A DNA stretch of 7,686 nucleotides from Acidimicrobiaceae bacterium (GTDB lineage Bacteria > Actinomycetota > Acidimicrobiia > Acidimicrobiales > Bog-793). A model generated the notes under the pieces. It saw only the letters and a list, made by a program, of their open reading frames with translations. It was not told the DNA's origin and made no database searches. The stretch is taken from contig PMZN01000144.1 of the NCBI GenBank assembly GCA_003170375.1, positions 1 to 7,686 of the forward strand, written 5' to 3'. This document shows positions 1 through 6,564 of this stretch, in pieces. Position 1 is the stretch's first letter; each line of letters begins with the position of its first letter. A program made the position numbers and the translations under genes.

Positions 1-2094
1 CGACCGCCGTTTCCCCAGCGTGACCTGTGGCGGAACGACCTGGCCGGCATGGTGGCGGCCGGGCTGGACACGGTCCAGCTCTGGGCGTGCTGGGGATGGA
101 TCGAGCCCGAGCCGGGACGCTACCGATTCGACGACTACGACGAGCTCATGGAGGAGGCCGCGGCTGCGGGCCTTCGCGTGGTGATCAGCACGATCGCCGA
201 GATCCAGCCGTTCTGGATTCATCGTGAGCTCCCTGGCGCACACCTTGTCGACCACATGGGCCACGCCGTCCGGTCCTCGGCGAGGAGGGAGTGCAACGTC
301 GGTCTCACGCCGGGGGCCTGTTTCGACCACCCCGAAGTACGGGAGCGAATGAGCGGGTTCCTGGAGGCGATCGGGCGCCGGTACTCGAGCTCAGAAGCGC
401 TCATTGCATGGGACTGCTGGAACGAGACGCGGTGGGCAGTCCACGGGGACGGGTACGTCTGCCATTGCGAGGCAACGGTGGAGTCCTTCCGTAAGTGGCT
501 CGCCGGGCGTCACGGCGACCTCGACGGGCTCGGCGAGGCCTGGCATCGGCGCTACGCCTCGTGGGAGGACGTGCTCCCCGGCAAGCAACCCGGTCGTCCC
601 TACACCGACCTCGTAGAGTTCGAGGCGTTCCTCACCTTCCGTGCCGCCGGGCATGCGGCGTTCCGGGCCGACTGCCTGCGTCGGTCCGACTCGAACCACC
701 CTGTCCTCGCTCACTGCGGCAAGCCGGCCGTCCACTCGAGCGGCATGGACTACGAGCAGGCGGTGTCGCGTGGGAACGACTTCGACCTGGCCGAGGTCCT
801 CGACGGCTTCGGTTGCTCGCACTTTCCAGCCTGGGAGAACATCTCGACAAGCGAGCTAGGAACGCGTATCGAGGCGACCCGCTCAGCGACCGGAGACAAG
901 CCGGCCTGGGTGTCCGAGCTCCAGGGCGGCGGCTCCCGTGCCGGCTTCGGGGTGTGGCCCGCCGTCGATCCGGGCACCCAACAGCGTTGGGTGTGGGGCG
1001 CCTACGGCCGGGGGATCAAGGCGGTCCTGTTCTGGTGCTGGAGAGACGAGGTGTTCGGCCGCGAGTCGTCCGGGTTCGGGATCACCGGCTCGGACGGACA
1101 AAGTGCCGGCCGCCTGGAACGCCTGGCCTGTACCGGCAGCATCCTGAGGCAACACGAGGCGTTGCTCGATGGGTACCGTCCCGACGCGCCCGAGATCGCT
1201 GTCCTGTTCTCCCAGGGGAGCTACCAGTTGGACTGGGCAGAGAACGGGAACAGCGCCGAGCAGGCCCGTGGCAGCGTCACCGGGTGGCTCAGCTTGTTCG
1301 AGCGGGTCCAGCTCCCGTACGCGGTCGTCGACAGTAACCGGCCGCCTGGCCTCGATGGCATCCGCCTCCTCGTCATGCCCTGGCCACTCGTGGTGCCGCG
1401 GGTGATGGCCGCCGCAATAGTCGAGTGGGTGAGGGCGGGAGGGACGCTGGTGACCGAGTCCGAGCTCGACGCCTTCGACGAGCAGGGTTTCTATCGATAT
1501 CCCGAGGACCGGCCGATGGCCTCGGCGCTCGGCATCCGCAGCCTCGGACGGCGCATCCTCGAGGAGGAGGGCACTCTGTCCATAGGCACCGGAGCCGGTC
1601 GGGCGACGATTCCATCGGCGGTCTGGCTAGAAGCGCTCGATATGAGCAATGCGGAGGTTCTCGGAACTTCTGCGTCCGGGGACACGGTGGCGACCCGGCA
1701 TCAAGTCGGTGCGGGCTGCGTCATCGCGCTCGGCACGTTCGCCGGCTTCGGGTACTCGCGGGCCCGGCACGAAGGGCTCGAGGCGTTCGCCCGCCGAACA
1801 GCCGTGCTGGCGGGCGTGACGCCTACCTTGACGGTCTCGCCGGCCGACGGCGAACTCCTGCAGTGGCGATCCGGATTGTCGGGACGTTCTCGCCTCCTGT
1901 TCGTCACCGCCGACACGTCCATCGATCACGTCATCGTGAGCGGCGGCCGGGAACTCCTGGGCGACCAGAAGGTCCGGTCGATAGCCGGTGGGAGCGCCGG
2001 GGTGCCGAGGTACTCGGCTGACAAGTTCGAGTTCGACGTAGCCCTGTCGGGGGACGGGATTGCCGTGCTCGCCTGGGGCGGCAGGGACGCATGA
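1..2094 (+). CDS. GH42-type beta-galactosidase-like glycoside hydrolase (5'-partial)
   Basis: The reading frame is open from base 1 and ends with TGA at 2092-2094, giving 697 visible residues. It has no visible start, and GH42 alignment by eye suggests only about 15-25 N-terminal residues are missing. The N-terminal barrel shows the GH42 pattern (DTVQLWACWGWIEPEPGRY near residues 23-41). WNE at residues 140-142 supplies the probable acid/base Glu142, and WVSELQGG supplies the probable nucleophile Glu306. From about residue 396 (PEIAVLFSQG) a flavodoxin-like GH42 trimerisation domain runs to about 560, followed by a C-terminal beta domain. GH42 enzymes hydrolyse terminal beta-D-galactosides, usually inside the cell; the substrate here is unproven. 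The family's metal-binding Cys cluster looks incomplete: C98, C154 and C156 are present, but the usual last Cys position is Thr. The gene converges on the GH5-like gene with a 66-bp gap. The family is fairly certain, the sugar is not. Confidence 0.9.
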   Translation, partial: RPPFPQRDLWRNDLAGMVAAGLDTVQLWACWGWIEPEPGRYRFDDYDELMEEAAAAGLRVVISTIAEIQPFWIHRELPGAHLVDHMGHAVRSSARRECNVGLTPGACFDHPEVRERMSGFLEAIGRRYSSSEALIAWDCWNETRWAVHGDGYVCHCEATVESFRKWLAGRHGDLDGLGEAWHRRYASWEDVLPGKQPGRPYTDLVEFEAFLTFRAAGHAAFRADCLRRSDSNHPVLAHCGKPAVHSSGMDYEQAVSRGNDFDLAEVLDGFGCSHFPAWENISTSELGTRIEATRSATGDKPAWVSELQGGGSRAGFGVWPAVDPGTQQRWVWGAYGRGIKAVLFWCWRDEVFGRESSGFGITGSDGQSAGRLERLACTGSILRQHEALLDGYRPDAPEIAVLFSQGSYQLDWAENGNSAEQARGSVTGWLSLFERVQLPYAVVDSNRPPGLDGIRLLVMPWPLVVPRVMAAAIVEWVRAGGTLVTESELDAFDEQGFYRYPEDRPMASALGIRSLGRRILEEEGTLSIGTGAGRATIPSAVWLEALDMSNAEVLGTSASGDTVATRHQVGAGCVIALGTFAGFGYSRARHEGLEAFARRTAVLAGVTPTLTVSPADGELLQWRSGLSGRSRLLFVTADTSIDHVIVSGGRELLGDQKVRSIAGGSAGVPRYSADKFEFDVALSGDGIAVLAWGGRDA

Positions 2095-2119
2095 GACGGT
2101 CTTGTGGTTCCAGCGTCTC
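2093..2119. terminator. weak hairpin in convergent gap, possible terminator
   Basis: GAGACG at 2093-2098 pairs with CGTCTC at 2114-2119 across a 15-nt loop. The left arm overlaps the stop codon of the GH42-like gene. It lies between two convergent genes, where a bidirectional terminator would be expected. Neither strand has a T run after the stem and the loop is long, so this is only a weak candidate. Confidence 0.2.
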
Positions 2120-2160
2120 TTCAGTCCCACGTCGCCTCGAGCCGGGTGGCGTTGTCGAAC

Positions 2161-4071
2161 TCAGGCGAGCCTCGCGAGTACCTCGACCTCGAACGGTGGG
2201 AGCGTGAGCTGAGAGAGGGCCTTGCCGGGCTCAGCTCGCCTTCGCCCGTACTTCGCCGCCCCGATTGTCGTAAGGCTCACCTCGACCTGATCCGGCGAGG
2301 CGTTGACGAGCACTGCCAGCTCGCCGACGGGGGTGCGGAGGCGGCCTGTGATCACCCTCGGGTCGCGAACTGTCAGTGGACGATCGACGCCTGCCGAGGT
2401 GGCGAGCGCCGAGTACAAGCGCCACGTGCTCTCCGGGTTGACCCGAGGTGCACGCGCCGCCATGTGCTCGATCGGGTAGGTGCACAGCACCATGGCTCCA
2501 TCGCCAACCTTTCGGCGCAGCAGCGCCGGACGCCCGTGCCCGTCGACCGCGAGCACGGTCGCGCCGGCAGGCTCGACCGGCAGGAAGGCGCGCGAGCTCT
2601 CGGTGCCCGCCACCCGAAAACGGAGCTCGTCGCCACGTGTGAGATCGCCGACGGCCTCGACGAAGCTGAACACCACCTCGTCGTCCTCGATCGGGTCGAC
2701 GAGCCCGTAGCGCAGCTGGTGGCGGATCCCGAAGAGCTCCCCGAGCCACGGCACCCAGGGACCGATCTGTGAGGGGGCGCTGCCTGCGAAGTAGGAGAGG
2801 TACACCGTTGCTCCTCCCTCCGCCAGCTCGACGAGGTGTGCGGCACTCGGAGCCATGAGCAATTTCGCCGACGGGAGGAGGAAGAGCTTCGCCGCTGCGC
2901 CGAGGCCGTCGAGCTCGCGCACAAAGGTCACCGGCAAGTCGGCTTCTCGAGCGGCTATATAGGCCTGCAGGAGGTTGTCCCGGATGTCCTTGCGGTAATC
3001 CACGGTCGTGAAATAGAGGACCCGCTCGAAGTGCTCCGGTACCACGATCGCCACCTCGCCGGCGATCGGCTCCCAGCCGGTCTCGTCGAGATCGGCTACG
3101 AGGCGCGAGAAGCGAGCGATCTCCGCCAACTGCGGTTTCGGCTTGCCGTTCCTGTCGGTGAGGCCGAAGTGCATCTCGAACGGGTGGTGCCGGTAGGGGT
3201 CCTGGTCGAGGAGGTCGTCGTAGTCGCAGTTGTTCCACGCGAGCCACCCCTTGGCGCCCGCGATGAGGCTCGTGTGCAGCACCTGGCGGTAGTAGTGGGC
3301 TGCGTTCTCATCCGAGGCGAAGTCGGAGCTCAGACCGAATTCCTCGAGCACCACGGGGCGGTCGAACGACGCGGAGAGCTCGCAGGCGAGCGCTGCGGCC
3401 ATCGACTGGCGCACGAGGTCGTCCGACATGGGGTAGACGTGCGGACCGATGAAGTCCACCAGGGGGGCGAGAGCCCGGATCGAGTAGCCATTGTCGCGGC
3501 CTGTAACTTCGATGCCCCACGCCCCGTCCCCGAGTGAGACCGGTTGGCGCCCGCCTCCGGCGCGCACGGCCTGGACCAGTATGCGGGCCCACGCGGTGAT
3601 CTCATCGCTCGTGGCCGGCCCGCCGTAGTGCGGCATCTCGTTGCTGATCAGCCAACCGACTACGGCTTGGTGCGCTGCGAAGCGGCGAGTGATCTCGGTG
3701 GCGAACCAGGCCTGCTGGGAGACGAGCCAGACGTCGCGGTAGAGGTCGCGGCCGGCCCGCCACGCAGGGTCCCAGTTCTGGCCCGACATGTGGCCGACGA
3801 TGAAGGTGGGGATCGTGCCGAGGCCCGTCTCCACGTGGGCGTCGAGGAAGTCCCGGAATCGCTCGAGCACGGACGGCTCGAGGTGCTCGGGTTCGGGAAC
3901 GAAATCGGGCCAATAGCAGAACGAGCGAGTGACGTTGCAGCCGTGCTCGGCGAGCACCGCCAGTTCCTGTCGGACGATGGCCGCGTCGTAACGAGTCCAC
4001 ATCCGCGGCCCCCCGGTGCGTGACCAGAAGTTGACACCGATCCAGGAACGTCCCTGACCATGCTGGTCCAC
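2161..4071 (-). CDS. GH5-like glycoside hydrolase with GH42-like middle domain (possible beta-mannosidase)
   Basis: With the GTG at 4071 the product is 636 residues. The N-terminal barrel opens with WIGVNFWSRTGGPRMW. It carries GWLISNEMP (probable acid/base Glu145) and RPVVLEEFG (probable nucleophile Glu244), the spacing and motifs of a GH5/clan GH-A retaining hydrolase, and WLAWNN follows on the last strands. After about residue 338 the chain changes to a flavodoxin/glutamine-amidotransferase-like segment resembling the GH42 trimerisation domain, then a small C-terminal beta domain ending PPFEVEVLARLA. No signal peptide is visible, so it probably acts in the cytoplasm on imported oligosaccharides. 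GH5 includes beta-mannosidases (for example subfamily 18), and the nearby GH130 gene makes a beta-mannoside substrate plausible, but beta-glucosidase or another activity is possible. The frame extends upstream to a GTG at 4149, adding 26 Arg/Gly-rich residues; 4071 is preferred because GAGAGG lies 7 nt before it and the conserved fold begins shortly after. It follows lacI and is probably cotranscribed. Confidence 0.85.
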   Translation of the reverse strand: MDQHGQGRSWIGVNFWSRTGGPRMWTRYDAAIVRQELAVLAEHGCNVTRSFCYWPDFVPEPEHLEPSVLERFRDFLDAHVETGLGTIPTFIVGHMSGQNWDPAWRAGRDLYRDVWLVSQQAWFATEITRRFAAHQAVVGWLISNEMPHYGGPATSDEITAWARILVQAVRAGGGRQPVSLGDGAWGIEVTGRDNGYSIRALAPLVDFIGPHVYPMSDDLVRQSMAAALACELSASFDRPVVLEEFGLSSDFASDENAAHYYRQVLHTSLIAGAKGWLAWNNCDYDDLLDQDPYRHHPFEMHFGLTDRNGKPKPQLAEIARFSRLVADLDETGWEPIAGEVAIVVPEHFERVLYFTTVDYRKDIRDNLLQAYIAAREADLPVTFVRELDGLGAAAKLFLLPSAKLLMAPSAAHLVELAEGGATVYLSYFAGSAPSQIGPWVPWLGELFGIRHQLRYGLVDPIEDDEVVFSFVEAVGDLTRGDELRFRVAGTESSRAFLPVEPAGATVLAVDGHGRPALLRRKVGDGAMVLCTYPIEHMAARAPRVNPESTWRLYSALATSAGVDRPLTVRDPRVITGRLRTPVGELAVLVNASPDQVEVSLTTIGAAKYGRRRAEPGKALSQLTLPPFEVEVLARLA

Positions 4072-4078
4072 TTGTCCG

Positions 4079-4084
4079 CCTCTC
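4079..4084 (-). promoter_or_regulatory. Shine-Dalgarno deciding the GH5-like start
   Basis: On the minus strand GAGAGG lies 7 nt before the GTG at 4071. The alternative GTG at 4149 has only AAGG 8 nt upstream. This favours the shorter protein, but both starts are possible. Confidence 0.5.
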
Positions 4085-4164
4085 GCGTCCCCCGCGGTGC
4101 GGGAGGCGCCTTTGCTGAACCGCTCAACCACGACCGCTCGACGAGTCACTGCAAGAGCCTTGTG

Positions 4165-5241
4165 TCAAACACTCCCGCTGCTGGTGCCGCGCGACGAGGC
4201 GACAGGGGTATGCGGTGGGCGGGCGGTGGTTCCGCGGGTCATGAGCTGGCCTCGAGCCTCACCTGTGCGGGTGATGACGCCGTCGTCGATCAGGGCGAGG
4301 AGCGCACTCGCGCCGTGGGAGCCCATCGCGGGGATGTCCCGCCTCACCGCGGTGAGCGGAGGGTGGACCACCTGGCAGTAGGTGGAGTCGTCCCAGGCGA
4401 CGAGGGAGACGTCACGCGGGACCGACAGTCCCATCTCATGGGCTGCGCCCAAGCCGGCGACGGCGAGCACTTCGCTGTCGTAGATGATCGCCGTCGGAGG
4501 GAGCGGGTCCGCGAGGAGCTGGCGGGTCACCCTGGCGCCGCTCTCGGCCATGAAGTCGGTCGTGACGACCCTTGGTGGGAGCGACAATTCCGCCATAGTG
4601 GCAAGGTACGCCTCCGTCCGGACCTCGGTAGAACGGAACTCCGGGACGCCTGCCACGCGGGCTATCCTCTCGTGGCCGAGGCGCGCGAGGTAGCGGACGA
4701 CGTCGACGACAGCGCCCGCGTCGTCGCTCCAGACCGCCGACAGGCTACCGATGCCCTCGGGACCGCCGATGATGACGGCCGGGAGCCCGAGCTGTTCGAT
4801 CAGCTCGACTCTCGGGTCTTCCAGGCGGGGGTCGACGACGAGCACGCCGTCGACGCGCCGCTCTGCCCACCAGCGTCGGTAGACGGCCATCTCGGCCTCG
4901 AGGTCGTGGACCACCTGGAGTGTGAGGCCGACCGAGCGACTCGACAACTCGGTTTCGATGCCGGCTATCAACTCCATGAAGAACGTCTCGAAAGCAAGCG
5001 TCCGGGCCGGTCGCGCCAGCACGAGCCCGCACGCGCCGGCGCGTGCTCCCGACAGGGCCCGAGCCGCGCTGTTCGGGTACCAGCCGATATCGTCGGCGAT
5101 CTTGAGGATGCGCTGGCGGGTGACTTCGGAGATCCCCGGCCGGCCGTTGAGCGCGTACGACACGGCGCCCTTCGATACCCCTGCGCGAAGCGCAATGTCG
5201 GCGATCGTCACTCTGTGGCGCAGGTTCGTCTTCTGGGTCAC
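4165..5241 (-). CDS. LacI-family transcriptional regulator
   Basis: The product is 358 residues, normal for LacI-family repressors. The N-terminus has the helix-turn-helix (VTIADIALRAGVSKGAVSY, residues 11-29), followed by RQRILKIADDIGWYPNSAARALSG. That stretch contains the hinge helix with the conserved Leu (L63) that in this family inserts into the central CpG of the operator. The rest is a periplasmic-binding-protein-like sugar-sensing domain (VDGVLVVDPR, LPAVIIGGP, HERIARVAG, PPTAIIYDSEVLAVAGLGAAHEMGLSVP and VSLVAWDDS, the usual order). The C-terminal 25 or so residues are Ser/Thr/Arg-rich and probably disordered. The GTG at 5241 was chosen because a perfect AGGAGG lies 8 nt upstream; the in-frame ATG at 5319 would add 26 residues before the DNA-binding domain. 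The recognition helix has K24, G25 and Y29 where E. coli LacI has Tyr, Gln and Arg, so its operator should differ. It probably represses the GH5-like gene downstream and the divergent GH130 gene. The effector is unknown, likely a mannoside or related sugar. Confidence 0.95.
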   Translation of the reverse strand: MTQKTNLRHRVTIADIALRAGVSKGAVSYALNGRPGISEVTRQRILKIADDIGWYPNSAARALSGARAGACGLVLARPARTLAFETFFMELIAGIETELSSRSVGLTLQVVHDLEAEMAVYRRWWAERRVDGVLVVDPRLEDPRVELIEQLGLPAVIIGGPEGIGSLSAVWSDDAGAVVDVVRYLARLGHERIARVAGVPEFRSTEVRTEAYLATMAELSLPPRVVTTDFMAESGARVTRQLLADPLPPTAIIYDSEVLAVAGLGAAHEMGLSVPRDVSLVAWDDSTYCQVVHPPLTAVRRDIPAMGSHGASALLALIDDGVITRTGEARGQLMTRGTTARPPHTPVASSRGTSSGSV

Positions 5242-5249
5242 TGGAACTT

Positions 5250-5255
5250 CCTCCT
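5250..5255 (-). promoter_or_regulatory. consensus Shine-Dalgarno deciding the lacI start
   Basis: AGGAGG on the minus strand lies 8 nt before the GTG at 5241. It matches the 16S rRNA tail perfectly and argues against the longer ATG start at 5319. Confidence 0.8.
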
Positions 5256-5281
5256 GTCCGCCAGCTCGCGATGCCGGTGGA

Positions 5282-5294
5282 CGTTGATGCAACG
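5282..5294. repeat. short palindrome upstream of lacI
   Basis: CGTTG-ATG-CAACG has perfect 5-bp arms around a 3-bp centre and lies about 40 bp upstream of the lacI GTG start. The position would suit autoregulation, but 5-bp arms arise by chance fairly often in a gap this size, and the odd spacing with no central CpG is not the usual LacI-family pattern. Confidence 0.2.
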
Positions 5295-5371
5295 CTCTAG
5301 AGGCCGTCATGGCCTGCACCTGTCACCAGGGAGGAAGGTGAAACGGGTAAGTGGGCTCTGGAGTGCATGGG

Positions 5372-5489
5372 GGCGAGCTGGCTGGCCGAGCACGATGAGT
5401 TCGACGTCCTTCTTGAAGTCGCTGAGAAAGTGTAGCCCGATCAGGTCGATGACCCTGTTGGCAGTCTCCAGGTGAAGGATGGGGCCACA
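5372..5489 (-). pseudogene. decayed transposase N-terminal fragment
   Basis: Read leftward from about 5489, the DNA encodes GPILHLETANRVIDLIGL, then HFLSDFKKDVELIVLG. This resembles the N-terminal region of integrase-core (DDE) transposases common in high-GC bacteria, which typically read KDVE(L/I)xVLRHQLAVLRRQ. After VLG the frame breaks. Removing one base from GGCCAGCCAGCTCGCC (minus strand, about 5387-5372) restores GHQLA exactly as the family motif expects. Beyond that point the resemblance stops, so most of the gene, including the catalytic domain, is gone. The original frame then runs to a TGA at 5307-5309. No start codon or intact inverted-repeat ends were found. The family resemblance is from memory of the motif, not a search. 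Confidence 0.5.
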
Positions 5490-5573
5490 GGCCGGGTGGA
5501 CCGCAGGTAACGATCTCTCCCGCGAGTCGGCAGTCGAGTTGGCGCACCCGACACCTCGACAGACCGTAGGCTC

Positions 5574-5585
5574 TGGACCGGTTCA
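5574..5585. promoter_or_regulatory. candidate LacI-family operator
   Basis: TGGACC|GGTTCA is a 12-bp near-palindrome (5 of 6 pairs match) centred on CpG. LacI-family operators are typically even-spaced palindromes with a central CpG bound by the hinge-helix Leu, which this window's LacI protein has. The site is centred about 50 bp upstream of the GH130 ATG, where a repressor would block transcription. It is the best CpG-centred palindrome seen in the divergent gap, though by chance alone one of this quality is not very unlikely. The half-site CGGTTCA recurs in the leader of the GH5-like gene. Confidence 0.35.
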
Positions 5586-5614
5586 TATGAGCGCTGGCTC
5601 CGAATGGCGCGTAA

Positions 5615-5623
5615 GAGGAAAGG
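5615..5623 (+). promoter_or_regulatory. ribosome binding site of the GH130 gene
   Basis: GAGGAAAGG ends 6 nt before the ATG at 5630 and offers two overlapping anti-Shine-Dalgarno matches. It supports the ATG at 5630 as the start. Confidence 0.6.
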
Positions 5624-5629
5624 CACACC

Positions 5630-6556
5630 ATGGCTAACGAGACTGTCTTCAAGCGCTACGCCGGCAATCCCATCGTGACCGCGAGCGCTGTCCCCCGGGC
5701 CAACAGCATCCACAACTCGGCAATCGTCAAGAGGGGTGAAGGCGACTATGCGGGCGTGTTCCGCGTGGACGAGATCAGCATGGACTTCGTGCTCCGCGTC
5801 GGGTTCAGCAGAGACGGGATCAGCTGGGACATCGACCCCGAGCCAATTCAAATGCAGAGCAACGATCCTGAGGTCTTCGTCACCAGTTACAGCTACGACC
5901 CTCGCCTTACGCTTTTGGAAGGCACCTACTATCTCACCTGGTGCAACGCCGGTCCCCAGGGCCCGAAAATCGGGTTTGCCACTACCAAGGACTTCAAAAC
6001 CTTCACCCAAGGCGAGGACCTGCTGCCCCCGGCCAATCGCAACTGCGTCGTCTTCCCCCGCAAGATCAATGAGAAATACGCCATTTTCCACCGGCCTTCT
6101 GACCGTGGTCATACGCCGTTCGGCGACATTTTCTATGCGACGAGCCCTGACTTCGTGCATTGGGGCTGCCATCGGTTCGTCTTCGGACCGATGGGCGGCT
6201 GGCAGGGTCTGAAAACTGGCCCCGGTCCTGCGCCCATCGAGACCGATGAGGGCTGGTTGCTCATTTACCACGGAGTGTGGCGAAGCTGCAGCGGCTACCT
6301 GTACTGCATCGGCGGCGCGCTCTTGGATCTCGACGAGCCTTGGAAGGTGCTCTACCGCACCAAGGACTACCTGCTTGCGCCGACCGAGAGCTACGAAAGG
6401 GTCGGTGACGTCCCCAACGTGTGCTTCCCCAGCGCCGCGGTGATGGAACCAGATGAGACGCTTCGTCTTTACTACGGCTGCGCCGACACCTGTGTTTCGA
6501 TGGCCGAGGCCAAGCTGTCAGACGTGATCGAGTTCGTCAAGACCCACAGCTTTTGA
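5630..6556 (+). CDS. GH130 family glycoside phosphorylase (beta-mannoside phosphorylase type)
   Basis: The product is 308 residues, the usual compact GH130 length, forming a single five-bladed beta-propeller. Recognisable elements in order are AGNPIV near residue 11, YAGVFRVDE near 40, VGFSRDGISW near 57, SYDPRLT with Asp90 at the position of the family's catalytic acid, and YYLTWCNAGP. These are followed by NCVVFPRK, KTGPGPAPIETDEGWLLIYH (residues 195-214), GGALLDLDEPWKVLYR and VCFPSAAV...LRLYYGCADT. GH130 phosphorylases cleave beta-mannosidic links with inorganic phosphate, giving alpha-mannose 1-phosphate. Known acceptors include glucose, mannose, mannooligosaccharides and GlcNAc; this sequence alone does not decide which. 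A minority of GH130 members are hydrolases. No signal peptide is present, so it is cytoplasmic. It is transcribed away from lacI, with a CpG-centred near-palindrome about 50 bp upstream. Sampled stretches are about 50-58% GC, against about 70-80% in the GH42-like gene, suggesting separate acquisition. Confidence 0.93.
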   Translation: MANETVFKRYAGNPIVTASAVPRANSIHNSAIVKRGEGDYAGVFRVDEISMDFVLRVGFSRDGISWDIDPEPIQMQSNDPEVFVTSYSYDPRLTLLEGTYYLTWCNAGPQGPKIGFATTKDFKTFTQGEDLLPPANRNCVVFPRKINEKYAIFHRPSDRGHTPFGDIFYATSPDFVHWGCHRFVFGPMGGWQGLKTGPGPAPIETDEGWLLIYHGVWRSCSGYLYCIGGALLDLDEPWKVLYRTKDYLLAPTESYERVGDVPNVCFPSAAVMEPDETLRLYYGCADTCVSMAEAKLSDVIEFVKTHSF

Positions 6557-6564
6557 ACCGGCAG

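Larger units (their letters stand above)
5242..5629. promoter_or_regulatory. 388-bp divergent regulatory region between lacI and the GH130 gene
   Basis: No intact gene fits in this gap. It must hold the start signals of the leftward lacI/GH5-like unit and of the rightward GH130 gene. It contains a short palindrome near lacI (5282-5294), a decayed transposase fragment on the minus strand (about 5372-5489) and a CpG-centred near-palindrome just upstream of the GH130 gene (5574-5585). I could not place convincing -35/-10 pairs for either direction. The gap is longer than needed for two promoters, which fits insertion of mobile DNA. Confidence 0.6.

Noticed and set aside
2108..2175. A short minus-strand stretch reading SPEFDNATRLEATWD, just after the GH5-like stop, looks protein-like.
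   Set aside because: It is only 15 codons in a +1 frame relative to the gene, with no start, and the GH5-like protein already ends in a typical C-terminal strand. It could be a frameshifted tail, but there is too little to support that.
2104..3537. Two plus-strand open frames (2104-2772 and 2836-3537) opposite the GH5-like gene.
   Set aside because: Both are antisense shadows of a gene with recognisable catalytic motifs, and neither has a Shine-Dalgarno or domain pattern.
5295..5302. CTCTAGAG, a perfect 8-bp palindrome next to the lacI-proximal repeat.
   Set aside because: It is short, has no central CpG and is not repeated elsewhere in the gap; it is likely chance.
4060..5475. A 471-codon plus-strand open frame across the regulator region.
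   Set aside because: It is antisense to the LacI gene, whose domains are clear. Its sequence is low-complexity Arg/Asp/Val-rich with no recognisable family, a common artefact of GC-rich codon bias.
5539..5572. TTGGCG (5539-5544) and TAGGCT (5567-5572) as -35 and -10 boxes for the GH130 gene.
   Set aside because: The 22-bp spacing is too long for a sigma-70-type promoter and both hexamers match poorly, so I do not call a promoter.
5441..6271. A 276-codon minus-strand open frame overlapping the GH130 gene and the divergent gap.
   Set aside because: It mirrors GH130 coding sequence; the GH130 reading has clear family motifs and a good ribosome site, while this one has none.
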